From Streptomyces nojiriensis (GTDB taxonomy: Bacteria; Actinomycetota; Actinomycetes; Streptomycetales; Streptomycetaceae): a stretch of DNA of 64,000 nt. The number at the start of each line of letters is the position of its first letter. Position 1 is the first letter of the stretch. The position numbers and the translations under genes are program-made. The stretch lies in contig NZ_CP071139.1 of assembly GCF_017639205.1 (NCBI RefSeq), positions 8,493,501 through 8,557,500 of the forward strand, given 5' to 3'. Positions 7,972-16,470 of the stretch are shown here, piece by piece. Under the pieces are notes generated by a model. The model had not been told where the DNA came from and did not search any database. It saw nothing but the letters and a program-made list of their open reading frames with translations.

Positions 7972-9161
7972 CCGCGATCACCGCCGACCACCTGCTCACA
8001 CGCGTGCGGGGCCTGCTCGCCGCGCACCCGCCCGCCGACACCGACCGCGCCGACTTCCTGCGGGCCCGCTTCGACGCGGGCCTCGCCTGGGTCCACTACC
8101 CCGAGGGCCTCGGCGGACTCGGCGCGCCCCGCTCCCTCCAGGCCGTCGTCGACGCCGAACTGGCAGCCGCCGGCGCGCCCGACAACGACCCGCGCCGGAT
8201 CGGCATCGGCCTCGGCATGGCCGCCCCCACGATCCTCGCGTACGGCACCGACGAGCAGAAGCAGCGCTTCCTGCGGCCCCTGTGGATCGGCGAGGAGGTC
8301 TGGTGCCAGCTCTTCAGCGAGCCCGGTGCCGGATCCGACCTCGCCGCGCTCGGCACCCGGGCGGTCCGCGAGACGGGCTCCGGCGACTGGATCGTCGACG
8401 GGCAGAAGGTGTGGACCTCCAGCGCCCACACCGCCCGCTGGGCCATCCTGATCGCCCGCACCGACCCCGGGCTCCCCAAGCACCAGGGCATCACCTACTT
8501 CCTCTGCGACATGCACGCCCCGGGCGTCGAGGTCCGGCCGCTGCGCCAGATCACCGGCGAGGCCGAGTTCAACGAGGTCTTCCTCACCGGCGTCCGCATC
8601 CCCGACTCCCACCGCCTCGGTGCCGTCGGCGAGGGCTGGGCGGTCGCCCGCACCACCCTGATGAACGAGCGGGTCTCCATCGGCGGCATGCGCATCCCGC
8701 GCGAGGGCGGCATGATCGCCCCCGTCGCCGCCGCCTGGCGCGAACGCCCCGAACTGCGCACCCACGCCCTCCACCAGCGGCTGCTGGAGCTGTGGGTCGA
8801 GGCCGAGGTCGCCCGCCTCACCGGGGAACGGCTGCGCCAGCAGCTCGCCGTCGGACAGCCCGGCCCCGAGGGGTCGGGCATGAAGCTCACCTTCGCCCGG
8901 CTCAACCAGGAGATCAGCGGACTGGAGGTCGAACTCCTCGCGGAGGAGGGCCTCCTGTACGACGACTGGACCATGCGCCGGCCCGACGGCGTCGACTTCA
9001 CCGGCCGCGAGGCCGGCTACCGCTATCTGCGCGCCAAGGGCAACAGCATCGAGGGCGGCACCAGCGAAATCCTCCTCAACATCGTCGCCGAACGCGTCCT
9101 CGGCCTGCCCCCCGAGCCGCGCGACGACAAGGACCTCGCCTGGAAGGACCTCAACCGATGA
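7968..9161 (+). CDS. Acyl-CoA dehydrogenase, large partner
   Basis: A 397-residue flavoprotein of the ACAD family. It shows the FAD/substrate motifs 'CQLFSEPGAGSDLAAL', 'WTSSAHTARWAILIART' and the C-terminal 'KGNSIEGGTSEILLNIVAERVLGLP'. The latter is typical of the FadE subgroup. The start overlaps the upstream stop by ATGA and the stop overlaps the next start by ATGA, so the three proteins are translationally coupled. Side-by-side unlike ACADs in actinobacteria often form alpha2beta2 heterotetramers for sterol-ring or branched-chain acyl-CoAs. Such pairing with the next gene is inferred from the coupling. Confidence 0.92.
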   Translation: MTAITADHLLTRVRGLLAAHPPADTDRADFLRARFDAGLAWVHYPEGLGGLGAPRSLQAVVDAELAAAGAPDNDPRRIGIGLGMAAPTILAYGTDEQKQRFLRPLWIGEEVWCQLFSEPGAGSDLAALGTRAVRETGSGDWIVDGQKVWTSSAHTARWAILIARTDPGLPKHQGITYFLCDMHAPGVEVRPLRQITGEAEFNEVFLTGVRIPDSHRLGAVGEGWAVARTTLMNERVSIGGMRIPREGGMIAPVAAAWRERPELRTHALHQRLLELWVEAEVARLTGERLRQQLAVGQPGPEGSGMKLTFARLNQEISGLEVELLAEEGLLYDDWTMRRPDGVDFTGREAGYRYLRAKGNSIEGGTSEILLNIVAERVLGLPPEPRDDKDLAWKDLNR

Positions 9162-10273
9162 CCACCCCGGCGGCACCGACCGACCTGCTCTACTCCGGGA
9201 CCGAGGAGGAGCTCCGCTCCGCCGTCCGCGCGCTCCTCACCGACCGCTGCGACGCGAAGAGCGTCCTCGACCGGGCCGGGACGGACCGGCCGCACGACCC
9301 GGCGCTCTGGCACACCCTCGCCGTCGAGATCGGCGCGGCCGGTCTCCTCGTCCCCGAGAAGCTCGGTGGACAGGGCGCGAGCCACCGCGAGGCGGCCGTG
9401 GTCCTGGAGGAGCTGGGCCGGGCCGTGGCGCCCGTCCCGTACCTGACGAGCGCCGTGCTCGCCACGGAGATCCTGCTCGGCTGCGATACGGCGGAAGCCG
9501 CCACGCTGCTGCGGGAGCTGGCCTCGGGGCGCACGGTGTGCGTGCCGGCCGTGCCGCTGACCCTCGCTCCGGGCGCGCCCCTCCCGGCCCCCGTCCGCGA
9601 CCTCGGCAGCGGGAGCCTGACCGGCACGGTCACCTCCGTGGCGGACGCGGTGGCCGCCGACGTCCTGCTGGTCCTGGCCGACACCGGGCTGTACGCCGTC
9701 CCGGCCGCCGCGGCCGGGCTGACCCCGAGGGTTCCGCTGGACCTGACCCGCCCGCTCGCCACCGTCACCCTGGAGGCCGCGGCCGGCACCCGTCTCGCCG
9801 ACGCCGGAACGGCCCGGGCGGCCGTTGCCGGAGCCCTGCTCTCCGGGGCCGGACTGCTCGCCTCCGAGCAGCTCGGGCTCGCCGAGTGGTGCCTGACGGA
9901 GACGGTCCGCCACGTCCGGGGCCGCCACCAGTTCAACCGCCCCGTCGGCTCCTTCCAGGCCCTCAAGCACCGCCTCGCCCGGCTCTGGCTCGACGTGGCC
10001 TCCGCGCGCGCGGCGGCGAGGGCCGCGGCCGACGCCCTGGCCACCGAGGCCCCCGACGCCCCGCTGACGGTCGCCGTGGCCCAGGCCTACTGCTCGGGCG
10101 TGGCCGTCCGCGCCGCCGAGGAGTGCGTACAGCTGCACGGCGGCATCGGCATGACCTGGGAACACCCGGCCCACCTCTACCTCAAGCGGGCCAAGGCCGA
10201 CTCCCTGGCCCTCGGCACGGCGGGCCACCACCGCGGCCTGGTAGCGGACTTCGCGGAACTCCCCGCGCCGTAG
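9158..10273 (+). CDS. Acyl-CoA dehydrogenase, small partner
   Basis: A 371-residue ACAD-like protein. The N-terminal helical domain ('AAGLLVPEKLGGQGAS') is present. The middle beta domain is short and lacks the 'EPxAGSD' substrate loop seen in the upstream paralogue. The C-terminal helical bundle is intact, with 'RHQFNRPVGSFQALKH' and 'CVQLHGGIGMTWEHPAHLYLKRAKAD'. This division of motifs resembles FadE heterotetramers, in which one subunit brings FAD and the other the base. It is the last gene of the operon; about 420 bp without a clear gene follow. The heteromer is inferred, the family is clear. Confidence 0.9.
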   Translation: MTTPAAPTDLLYSGTEEELRSAVRALLTDRCDAKSVLDRAGTDRPHDPALWHTLAVEIGAAGLLVPEKLGGQGASHREAAVVLEELGRAVAPVPYLTSAVLATEILLGCDTAEAATLLRELASGRTVCVPAVPLTLAPGAPLPAPVRDLGSGSLTGTVTSVADAVAADVLLVLADTGLYAVPAAAAGLTPRVPLDLTRPLATVTLEAAAGTRLADAGTARAAVAGALLSGAGLLASEQLGLAEWCLTETVRHVRGRHQFNRPVGSFQALKHRLARLWLDVASARAAARAAADALATEAPDAPLTVAVAQAYCSGVAVRAAEECVQLHGGIGMTWEHPAHLYLKRAKADSLALGTAGHHRGLVADFAELPAP

Positions 10274-10692
10274 TACGGCCATGGTCTTTGCCTGACCGGT
10301 CGGCAGCTTTCGGCGGTGTGCGGAGGGTGAGGCGGATGAGCTGGGAGGATCCGTCTCTGCTGTCCCGGCGTCAAGTTCCCGGGGCGTGGGCGGCGATGGC
10401 ACGGTGGCGATGAGGCTGGACCGGCTCGTCGAGCGCGGCTTCGGCGGGGCGGTCTCGTCGGACCTGCGGACGCTTTGCCGGGCGATCACCCAGTGCCGGC
10501 GGTCTTCGCGGTGCCGGGGACGGGCCTCCACCCGGACCCGGCCGATGACGCGGCGCGGGCCATCGAGCAGGCCTTTCGGGCACACCCGGACGCGGCGACG
10601 CGACGACAGGCGCCGGTTCGCCACGGCACGTGCGGGCTCTGCGGCACCTGTTCAACAGCGCCGCACCGCGAACCGGATTGACCTGCCCCACC
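10274..10692. other. Intergenic stretch without a supportable gene
   Basis: About 420 bp between the ACAD operon and the 3' end of the MFS gene. Several open frames cross it on both strands, but each gives Arg/Pro/Gly-rich shadow-like translation with no recognisable motif. It may hold a decayed gene, since one plus-strand frame at 10475-10681 is less biased than the others. I see no hairpin or repeat that stands out. Confidence 0.5.
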
Positions 10693-11922
10693 TCATTTCC
10701 GACGCAGGCGACGGATCGGCTTCAGGACGAGCCCCGTGATCCCCGCGGCGCAGACACCCACCGCGCACACCGCCGCGGCGAGCGGGGCCCCCTGGGCGTC
10801 GGCGAGTGCGCCGAGCGCGTTGTTGCCCACCACCAGCGCCAGGCTCTGAACGAGCACCAGCAGCGACTGCACCCTGGCCAGGTGGGTGTCCGGGATGTTG
10901 GTCAGCACCAGCGGACCGATGTGGCAGGCGAACATCCCGGAACCCGCACCGACGACGATTCCTCCGGCCACAGCCACGGCGGCGGTATCGGCCAGGGCCG
11001 CCGCGGCGATTCCCGGCGCCGACGCACACAGCCCCAGCGCCGCACCCCTACCGATCCGGCCCAGGGTGCCCCGCCGCGAGACCACCAGCGCCACAGCGAT
11101 CATCCCCAGGCTCTGACCACCGGCGACCAGACCGGCCGTCCCCGCACCCCAGCCGTGCTCCCGCGCCAGGAGCGGGTTCAGCAGGGACACCACCGGCAGG
11201 AGCAGGCCCGCGGCAGCGGCCGTCAGCAGCAACGCGGGCCGCAGGACCGGATCCCCCACGGCGGTCCGCACCCCGTCGACCGCCCCTGCCAGGAGGCCCT
11301 CCCCGCGAGGGGACCGTTCGACGTCGAAGGCCGGCCGGACGCAGACGAGCACCACGAGGACGATCGCGAAGGTGCCCGCATCGGCGACCGCCGCGCCGGT
11401 CAGCCCCGCGGCCGCGACGAGTACGGCACCCACCGGAGCCCCGAGCAACGAGGCGATCTGGCCGCCCGCCTGCTGCAGGGCCAACGCCCGGGGGAGCTGG
11501 TCCTTCCCCACCAGGCGGCGGGGCATGGACCCGGTGGACGGCAGATAGAACGCGTCGACCGTGCCGATGACGACGGCGACCACGACGAGGAGCCAGGGCG
11601 ATGCTCCCAGGCGCAAGCCCACCAGGGCCAGTACGAGCGTGGCCGTGAGCATCACGGCATCCCCGGTGATCACCACCCGGCGAGCGCCGAACCGGTCACC
11701 GACGGCACCACCCGGCAACAGCAGCAAGGTACGCGGGACGGTGATGGCGGTCAGGACCAGAGCGCCCGTCCCGCCACCATGGGCACTGGCCGCCCAGCCG
11801 AGCGCGAAGTACAGGACGGCATCACCGAGCAGCGAGGCACGGGTGCCGATGAGCCAGAAGAGATACGCGCGAGGAAGGGCCGGGCGCGCTGAGACGGGCC
11901 GGGCGGTGTCGACGGATGCCAT
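10693..11922 (-). CDS. MFS transporter, probable drug exporter
   Basis: A 409-residue membrane protein with about 11-12 hydrophobic segments. The motif-A-like loop 'GGAVGDRFGARRVVITG' lies between helices 2 and 3, as in drug-efflux MFS proteins (MDR/enterobactin-exporter-like set). It ends in the basic tail 'LKPIRRLRRK'. ATG at 11922 is chosen because it sits 8 nt after a -10 hexamer of a MerR-type promoter and no in-frame start with an SD lies upstream; the message would then be leaderless. The gene stands alone. Exported compound unknown; the promoter type suggests drug or redox stress induction. Confidence 0.88.
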   Translation of the reverse strand: MASVDTARPVSARPALPRAYLFWLIGTRASLLGDAVLYFALGWAASAHGGGTGALVLTAITVPRTLLLLPGGAVGDRFGARRVVITGDAVMLTATLVLALVGLRLGASPWLLVVVAVVIGTVDAFYLPSTGSMPRRLVGKDQLPRALALQQAGGQIASLLGAPVGAVLVAAAGLTGAAVADAGTFAIVLVVLVCVRPAFDVERSPRGEGLLAGAVDGVRTAVGDPVLRPALLLTAAAAGLLLPVVSLLNPLLAREHGWGAGTAGLVAGGQSLGMIAVALVVSRRGTLGRIGRGAALGLCASAPGIAAAALADTAAVAVAGGIVVGAGSGMFACHIGPLVLTNIPDTHLARVQSLLVLVQSLALVVGNNALGALADAQGAPLAAAVCAVGVCAAGITGLVLKPIRRLRRK

Positions 11923-11930
11923 GGGCGCCG

Positions 11931-11961
11931 ACGCTAAGGCCCTCGAGTAGGTCGAGGGCAA
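11931..11961 (-). promoter_or_regulatory. MerR-type promoter with 19-bp spacer for the MFS gene
   Basis: Read on the minus strand: -35 TTGCCC (11961-11956), exactly 19 bp of spacer, then TAGCGT (11936-11931). An 8-bp perfect dyad (GCCCTCGA, arms at 11939-11946 and 11952-11959) fills the spacer. An overlong spacer with a central dyad is the signature of promoters activated by DNA distortion by MerR/SoxR-family regulators. The ATG follows 8 nt after the -10. Confidence 0.65.
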
Positions 11962-12255
11962 GCGCCTGCGGCGAGACCGGGGCATACGAGCTCGATCCGG
12001 GGCCCTGCGCCACCGCTCATGTGCCTTCGGACAGTTCGCGCCGGTTCTTCGGTCCCTGAGCCAGGCTGCTGCCGACGAACTGCTCAACGTGTCACGGCAG
12101 GTCATGAAGCACAGATGGTGCGACGGGCCGCCCACTGACCCGCGGCAACGCATGCCGTATACACCGACTCTGGCCGAATGTGCCTCTGGCCCATGCGCGA
12201 CGGAGACGGAAGCATCCACGCTGTCGGCAGAACGGCCACGAGACAGGAGTGACCC
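11962..12255. other. Upstream region of the MFS and crystallin-like genes
   Basis: Divergent intergenic DNA of about 290 bp. Apart from the MFS promoter at its left edge I see only the SD (AGGAG) of the gene at 12256. Short frames here have no recognisable product. Confidence 0.4.
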
Positions 12256-12804
12256 ATGTTTGCTCGTACGTCACGTATCGCCATCGCAGCAGCCACCACC
12301 ATCCTCGCCCTGAGTACGGCCGCCGCCACCGCGACCGCGGCCCCCGCCCCGAGGAACTGCGTGCTCGACATCGATTCAGGCAGCATGCAGTGCTACGACA
12401 CGTTCCAGGAGGCAGTCACCGCTTCCACCAATGGACGGATCACCGACGCCCCGCTGTCGGCGAAGCACATCGACGAGAAGCTGGCCGACCGTCTCAAGGG
12501 CTCCTCGAGCACTGCGGGGGCGGAGGCCGTGCAGCTCGGCGTCATCTACACGGACTCGAATTACGGTGGCTCCGCCCTGGTCTTAACCGGCGGCAGCGGC
12601 TGCCAGAGCGGCAACGGCCGGGACGCCCAGATCAACCTCGAAGGGACCTGGAACAACTCCGTCAGCTCGCTGACCACGCTGTCTTGCTGGCTGGAGCTGT
12701 GGGATGCACCCAACACCTCCGGTGTCCACCAGGAGTACCAGCAGTCGACCTCGTACATCGGGGACGCGATGAACGACCGGGCGAGTTCGATCGCCCTGCT
12801 GTAG
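12256..12804 (+). CDS. Secreted beta/gamma-crystallin-like protein
   Basis: A 182-residue exported protein. The Sec signal peptide ends near residue 28 ('ATATAAPA'). The C-terminal ~85 residues form one beta/gamma-crystallin-like domain: 'YTDSNYGGSALVLTGG', a 'NNSVSSLTTLSCWLELWD' core, then 'YIGDAMNDRASSIAL'. Streptomyces proteins of this shape include metalloproteinase inhibitors and calcium-binding crystallins. The N-terminal mature segment contains 'DTFQEAVTASTNGRITDAP', seen in related secreted Streptomyces proteins. Cys pairs probably form disulfides. SD AGGAG is 7 nt before ATG and a strong hairpin follows the stop, so it is a monocistron. Inhibitor or structural role is unproven. Confidence 0.78.
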   Translation: MFARTSRIAIAAATTILALSTAAATATAAPAPRNCVLDIDSGSMQCYDTFQEAVTASTNGRITDAPLSAKHIDEKLADRLKGSSSTAGAEAVQLGVIYTDSNYGGSALVLTGGSGCQSGNGRDAQINLEGTWNNSVSSLTTLSCWLELWDAPNTSGVHQEYQQSTSYIGDAMNDRASSIALL

Positions 12805-12822
12805 GACCCCCGGCACGCAACA

Positions 12823-12856
12823 GCGCCCCGCCCCGCGAAGAGTTGGGGCGGGGCGC
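12823..12856 (+). terminator. GC-rich hairpin terminator
   Basis: A perfect 12-bp stem (arms 12823-12834 and 12845-12856) with a 10-nt loop, 19 bp after the crystallin-like stop codon. It probably serves that gene and may also end transcription from the opposite strand. Confidence 0.75.
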
Positions 12857-12944
12857 CGCCGACGCCGGACCGCGGCGCGGTCCGGCGGCCCGCTGAGAGG
12901 GGTCCTCGCATCGGGTGCTTGCCTGCCGGCGGAACCGGCGGTGG

Positions 12945-13952
12945 TCAGGCGGCGTACCTCTCGGCTCCGGGGGGCCGTTCCATGAGGCGGGTGGCGGCCT
13001 GGCCGGTGGTGAGCCGGCCGTGCAGTACACCGACGACGACTTCGGTGATGGGCATGTCGACGCCGTGGCGGCGGGCGAGTCGGAGTACCGACTCGGCGGA
13101 TTTGACGCCTTCGGCGGTCTGGCTGGTGGCGGCGGTGGCCTGGGCGAGGGTGAGGCCACGGCCGAGGTGTTCGCCGAAGGTCCGGTTCCGGGAGAGGGGG
13201 GAGGAGCAGGTGGCCATGAGGTCGCCGACACCCGCGAGGCCGGAGAAGGTGAGGGGGTCGGCGCCGAGGGCGAGGCCGAGCCGGGCGGTTTCGGCGAGCC
13301 CGCGGGTGATGAGGACGGCGCGGGCGTTGTCGCCGAGCCGCATGCCGGCGGAGAGGCCGACGGCGAGCGCGATGACGTTCTTGACGGCGCCGCCGAGTTC
13401 GCAGCCGATGACGTCGGTGGTGGTGTAGGGGCGGAAGTACGGCGTCTGGGCGAGGGCCTGGAGGCGGGTGGCCACGGCGCTGCTGGTGCAGGCGATCGCG
13501 GAGGCGGCCGGCTGCCGTACGGCGACCTCGCGGGCCAGGTTCGGACCGGACAGGACGGCCACGCGGTCGCAGGGGATCCCGGTCACGTCGGTGATCACCT
13601 GGCTCATGCGCATGCCGGTACCGCTCTCGATGCCCTTCATCAGGCTCACCACGATGGCGTCCTCGGGGATGAGCGGCGTCCATCGGGTGAGGTTCGCGCG
13701 CAAGGTCTGTGCGGGGATCGACACCAGGACGACCTCGGCGCCGCAGACGGCCTCGGACTCGTCGGTTGTGGCGGTCACCTGTTCGGGGAGGGAGACGCCG
13801 GGGAGGTAGCGGGGGTTCTCGTGCCGGGAGTTGATCGCTTCGGCGAGTTCGGGGCGGCGGGTGTGGAGAGCGACCTGGCTCCCGGCGTCCGCGAGGACGG
13901 CCCCCATGCTGGTGCCCCATGATCCGGCTGAGAGGACCGCGAGGCGGGTCAT
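12945..13952 (-). CDS. gpsA: NAD(P)-dependent glycerol-3-phosphate dehydrogenase
   Basis: A 335-residue GpsA, which reduces dihydroxyacetone phosphate to sn-glycerol-3-phosphate for phospholipid synthesis. The catalytic Lys region 'ELGGAVKNVIALAVGLSAG' and 'FSGLAGVGDLMATCSSPLSRN' are diagnostic. Start ATG 13952 has GGAGAG upstream. Odd feature: the dinucleotide fingerprint normally reads GAGSWGT; here it is 'SAGSWGT', so the first Gly of GxGxxG is Ser. The gene is isolated from the usual ddl/cofC neighbourhood of Streptomyces gpsA, so this may be a second copy. Family certain; full activity with the Gly-to-Ser change uncertain. Confidence 0.9.
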   Translation of the reverse strand: MTRLAVLSAGSWGTSMGAVLADAGSQVALHTRRPELAEAINSRHENPRYLPGVSLPEQVTATTDESEAVCGAEVVLVSIPAQTLRANLTRWTPLIPEDAIVVSLMKGIESGTGMRMSQVITDVTGIPCDRVAVLSGPNLAREVAVRQPAASAIACTSSAVATRLQALAQTPYFRPYTTTDVIGCELGGAVKNVIALAVGLSAGMRLGDNARAVLITRGLAETARLGLALGADPLTFSGLAGVGDLMATCSSPLSRNRTFGEHLGRGLTLAQATAATSQTAEGVKSAESVLRLARRHGVDMPITEVVVGVLHGRLTTGQAATRLMERPPGAERYAA

Positions 13953-14166
13953 CGGCTCTCCAAGGTGGTAGGCGCGTCGGTGCAGCGTAGTGGGCGGCGG
14001 CGCGTGAGAGCGACCGCCCGTCGGCCGTCCAGGGCGGGCCGGCGGCGGGCCGCTTCGGCGAGCATGCCGCAGGCGTCGCTGGGCCGCCTGCTGGTCGGTG
14101 TCAGGGGTGCCCCTGAGCTCGGGATATTGAGGTCGGCCGCCCAGCATCGACAACTTGGCTAAATAG

Positions 14167-14184
14167 GTACATCAAAGGATGTAC
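14167..14184. promoter_or_regulatory. Operator-like dyad GTACATC-N4-GATGTAC
   Basis: Perfect 7-bp arms around AAAG, 60 bp before the ATG at 14244, in a relatively AT-rich patch. A second ATGTACAT overlaps its right half. The size and position fit a dimeric repressor site for the membrane protein/Rieske operon. No regulator gene is adjacent. Confidence 0.5.
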
Positions 14185-14243
14185 ATCACATATCGTCCCT
14201 CGCGTCGATTCGGTGATCCTTGCCGGTCTCTACGGTTTTTCGT

Positions 14244-14930
14244 ATGGCATCACTGAACGGTGGGACCGGAACACGAGCCATGCCGGCGTGGCGGACCGTG
14301 GCCACTCCGATCCTGTTCACCGTGGCTCTTCCACTGGCCGTGTTCTATGCTCTGCGGTCGCAGGGGATCGGACAATGGCTGGCACTGACCGCCAGCGGGG
14401 CGGTCCCGGCGGTGCGCATGGCCGTCGTGGCCGCCGCACGGCGTCGCGTGGACAGCTTTGAGGCGTTCATGATCGGCATGCTGGCGGTGCGCGTCGTGAC
14501 GTCGCTGCTCGTCGGCAGTCCCCGGGTCATCCTCGTCAAGGACGCCGGACTCGCGGCGGCCGCCGGGCTCTGGATCCTGGGCTCGCTTCTCGTGGCGAAG
14601 CCTTTCGCCTTCCAGGCCGGCCAGTCCTGGCACGGGCCCGCTGCCGCGCGCACCCGGGAAGCGGCCTGGAGCGTCTCGCCGGCGTTGCGCAGCGGACTGA
14701 CCCGGCTGACGGTTCTGTGGGGCTGCGCCCAACTGCTGGACTGCGGTGCAGGAGTGCTCGTCGCCCTGCTGCTTCCGGTGGAGTCGGTCCCGGCACTCAA
14801 CCGCGCGAAGGGACTGGCGCTGCTGTGCGTCGTCGTCCTCATCACCGTCTCCTACAGCCGCCGCTACGGGCGGCGGCACGCACTGTCCCTCTTCGGTTCG
14901 TCACCCCTGATCACCAGAAGGGAAGGCTGA
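14244..14930 (+). CDS. Membrane protein, VC0807-like
   Basis: A 228-residue integral membrane protein with about six hydrophobic segments: 'TPILFTVALPLAVFYALR', 'FEAFMIGMLAVRVVTSLLVG', 'AGLAAAAGLWILGSLLV', and two to three near the C-terminus. The arrangement, with 'VLVKDAGLAAAAGLWILGSL'-like and 'RLTVLWGCAQLLDC' helices, is that of the VC0807/DUF3159-like family of unknown function. ATG 14244 is preferred to TTG 14220. The stop is 5 nt before the Rieske oxygenase start, so the two are one operon. It could transport or shelter the oxygenase substrate; this is inference from adjacency only. Confidence 0.7.
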   Translation: MASLNGGTGTRAMPAWRTVATPILFTVALPLAVFYALRSQGIGQWLALTASGAVPAVRMAVVAAARRRVDSFEAFMIGMLAVRVVTSLLVGSPRVILVKDAGLAAAAGLWILGSLLVAKPFAFQAGQSWHGPAAARTREAAWSVSPALRSGLTRLTVLWGCAQLLDCGAGVLVALLLPVESVPALNRAKGLALLCVVVLITVSYSRRYGRRHALSLFGSSPLITRREG

Positions 14931-14935
14931 TCACC

Positions 14936-16144
14936 ATGACTCTCCACCGGACTGAGGCCAAAGAACCCGCAGCCCCCTCATCCCTCGCCCCCGAGGGACT
15001 GCGCGCGACGCTCGCGGAGCTGCGGCGTCTGGCCGAACTCCCGCTCGAACGCGGCCAAACGCTGCCATCCCAGGCCTACACCTCCCCCGAGCTGTACGAA
15101 TGGGAAGTCGAACGGATCTTCCGGCGGGAGTGGCTGTGCGTGGCGCGGGCCGAGGAGATTCCACAGCCGGGAAGTTACCTGCGATTGGACATCCTCGGCA
15201 CGCCACTGGTGATCACCAGGGACGAGGAGGGCGAGCTGCATGCCCTGTCCCGGGTGTGCCGCCACCGGTTCATGGACCTCCTGCCGCCGGAGACCGCGCC
15301 CGAGCACGGCTGCCTGGAACGGCTGACCTGCCCCTACCACACCTGGGCCTATCGGCTGAACGGCCAGTACGCGGGGCAGCTCGCCGGTGCTCCACTGATG
15401 CAGCGGGTCGACTTCGACCGGGCCGGCTGCCGACTCCCGGCGCACCGCGTCGAGGTCTGGAACGGCTTTGTCATGCTCAACCTCGACCCCGGTGCGGGGC
15501 CGGCTGCGCCCGAATTGCGCGGGCTGGACCTGCGGCTGAACAGCCATGGCATCGCAAACTGGGTGAGTGTCCACACCCAGACCTGGGAGGGCGTACCCGC
15601 CAACTGGAAGGTGGCGGTGGAGAACGGCTCCGAGAACTACCACCACATGGGTACGCATGCGCAGAGCCTGGATCCGGTGCTCCCGGGCCGCTACACGGAG
15701 GTCGACGAGTGCGACGGCCGCTGGTTCACGATGTTCACCCCGCTGTCGGACGCCGAGCGGGGCGGCACGGGTCTGGGAAGGCATTCAAGATCCGGCCGGG
15801 GAGCGCGGCCGGGGATGCTCATCGCCGGAATCTTCCCGCAGTTCGTCCTGGCGGTACTGCCTGGCAGCGCGATCAGCATCCGCTGGCTGCCCACCGGTCC
15901 CGCCACCCACGACACTCGGATAACGGCCATGGTTCCGCCCGGAGTGCCGGACACACCCGGATTCGCAGAGCAGCTGGTCGACATTCGCGCCCAGATCGCC
16001 CGGATCCAGGAAGAAGATCTGGTGGCCGTCCGCGGCGTTCAGCGTGGCCTGGACTCCCACCCGACCCCGTCCAACGGCCGGTTCTCCCATCTGGAACGCC
16101 CGTTGTGGCAGTTCCAGCGCTACCTCGCGGAGCGACTGCTGTGA
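14936..16144 (+). CDS. Rieske [2Fe-2S] aromatic-ring/quaternary-amine oxygenase subunit
   Basis: A 402-residue Rieske non-heme iron oxygenase alpha subunit. The Rieske ligands are C108-R-H110 and C132-P-Y-H135. The gap between the pairs is 21 residues, longer than the usual 15-17, with an extra Cys inside. The mononuclear iron site is in 'VENGSENYHHMGTH' (H-x4-H), with a C-terminal Asp/Glu expected later. Such enzymes hydroxylate or demethylate aromatics or quaternary amines using electrons from a separate reductase. No ferredoxin or reductase gene is nearby, so electrons must come from elsewhere. SD AAGGGAAGG lies in the tail of the upstream gene. Substrate unknown. Confidence 0.88.
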   Translation: MTLHRTEAKEPAAPSSLAPEGLRATLAELRRLAELPLERGQTLPSQAYTSPELYEWEVERIFRREWLCVARAEEIPQPGSYLRLDILGTPLVITRDEEGELHALSRVCRHRFMDLLPPETAPEHGCLERLTCPYHTWAYRLNGQYAGQLAGAPLMQRVDFDRAGCRLPAHRVEVWNGFVMLNLDPGAGPAAPELRGLDLRLNSHGIANWVSVHTQTWEGVPANWKVAVENGSENYHHMGTHAQSLDPVLPGRYTEVDECDGRWFTMFTPLSDAERGGTGLGRHSRSGRGARPGMLIAGIFPQFVLAVLPGSAISIRWLPTGPATHDTRITAMVPPGVPDTPGFAEQLVDIRAQIARIQEEDLVAVRGVQRGLDSHPTPSNGRFSHLERPLWQFQRYLAERLL

Positions 16145-16404
16145 CCGCTGTCAGGCATCGCCGCCCGCGTCGGCCGCATGCGGGAATCGGGGTTCGCACC
16201 TGGGCCGCCCGGCGCGCATCCTGTGTGCGCTGACGCAGCAGGGCCGCGCGAGGCGGGCGCGTCCCCACGGCGACTCGGCCCGACTGCACCGGTTGTTGGG
16301 GTCGTGGAGCTGCGCGGGCAGCGTGTACGTGTACCGCCACGCACGTACTGCCCGAGGCTCGACCAACCTGTGCCCTCGTTGGCGGAGTTGCCCATTTCCC
16401 CCGT
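16145..16404. other. Intergenic stretch after the Rieske gene
   Basis: About 260 bp without a supportable gene. The frames crossing it are Arg-rich shadows. It separates the Rieske operon from the dyad that precedes the effector/STAND cassette. Confidence 0.45.
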
Positions 16405-16458
16405 GCCCGCACCTGTGCGCATCCCCCTTGGTACGGTCGAAGGATCACAGGTGCGGGC
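16405..16458. promoter_or_regulatory. Large 13-bp inverted repeat with a -10 element in its centre
   Basis: Perfect 13-bp arms (GCCCGCACCTGTG at 16405-16417, complement at 16446-16458) are separated by 28 bp. The spacer contains TACGGT (16432-16437), a plausible -10 box. A purine-rich SD (GAGGGGGCGAG) then leads into the ATG at 16471. A repressor bridging both arms would lock the promoter; alternatively the arms pair in the 5' leader as an attenuator. Confidence 0.55.
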
Positions 16459-16470
16459 GAGGGGGCGAGC

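Noticed and set aside
6879..9161. 760-codon frame suggesting a fusion before the acyl-CoA dehydrogenase
   Set aside because: The added part is the wrong frame of the quinone oxidoreductase gene, which has clear MDR motifs and couples by ATGA.
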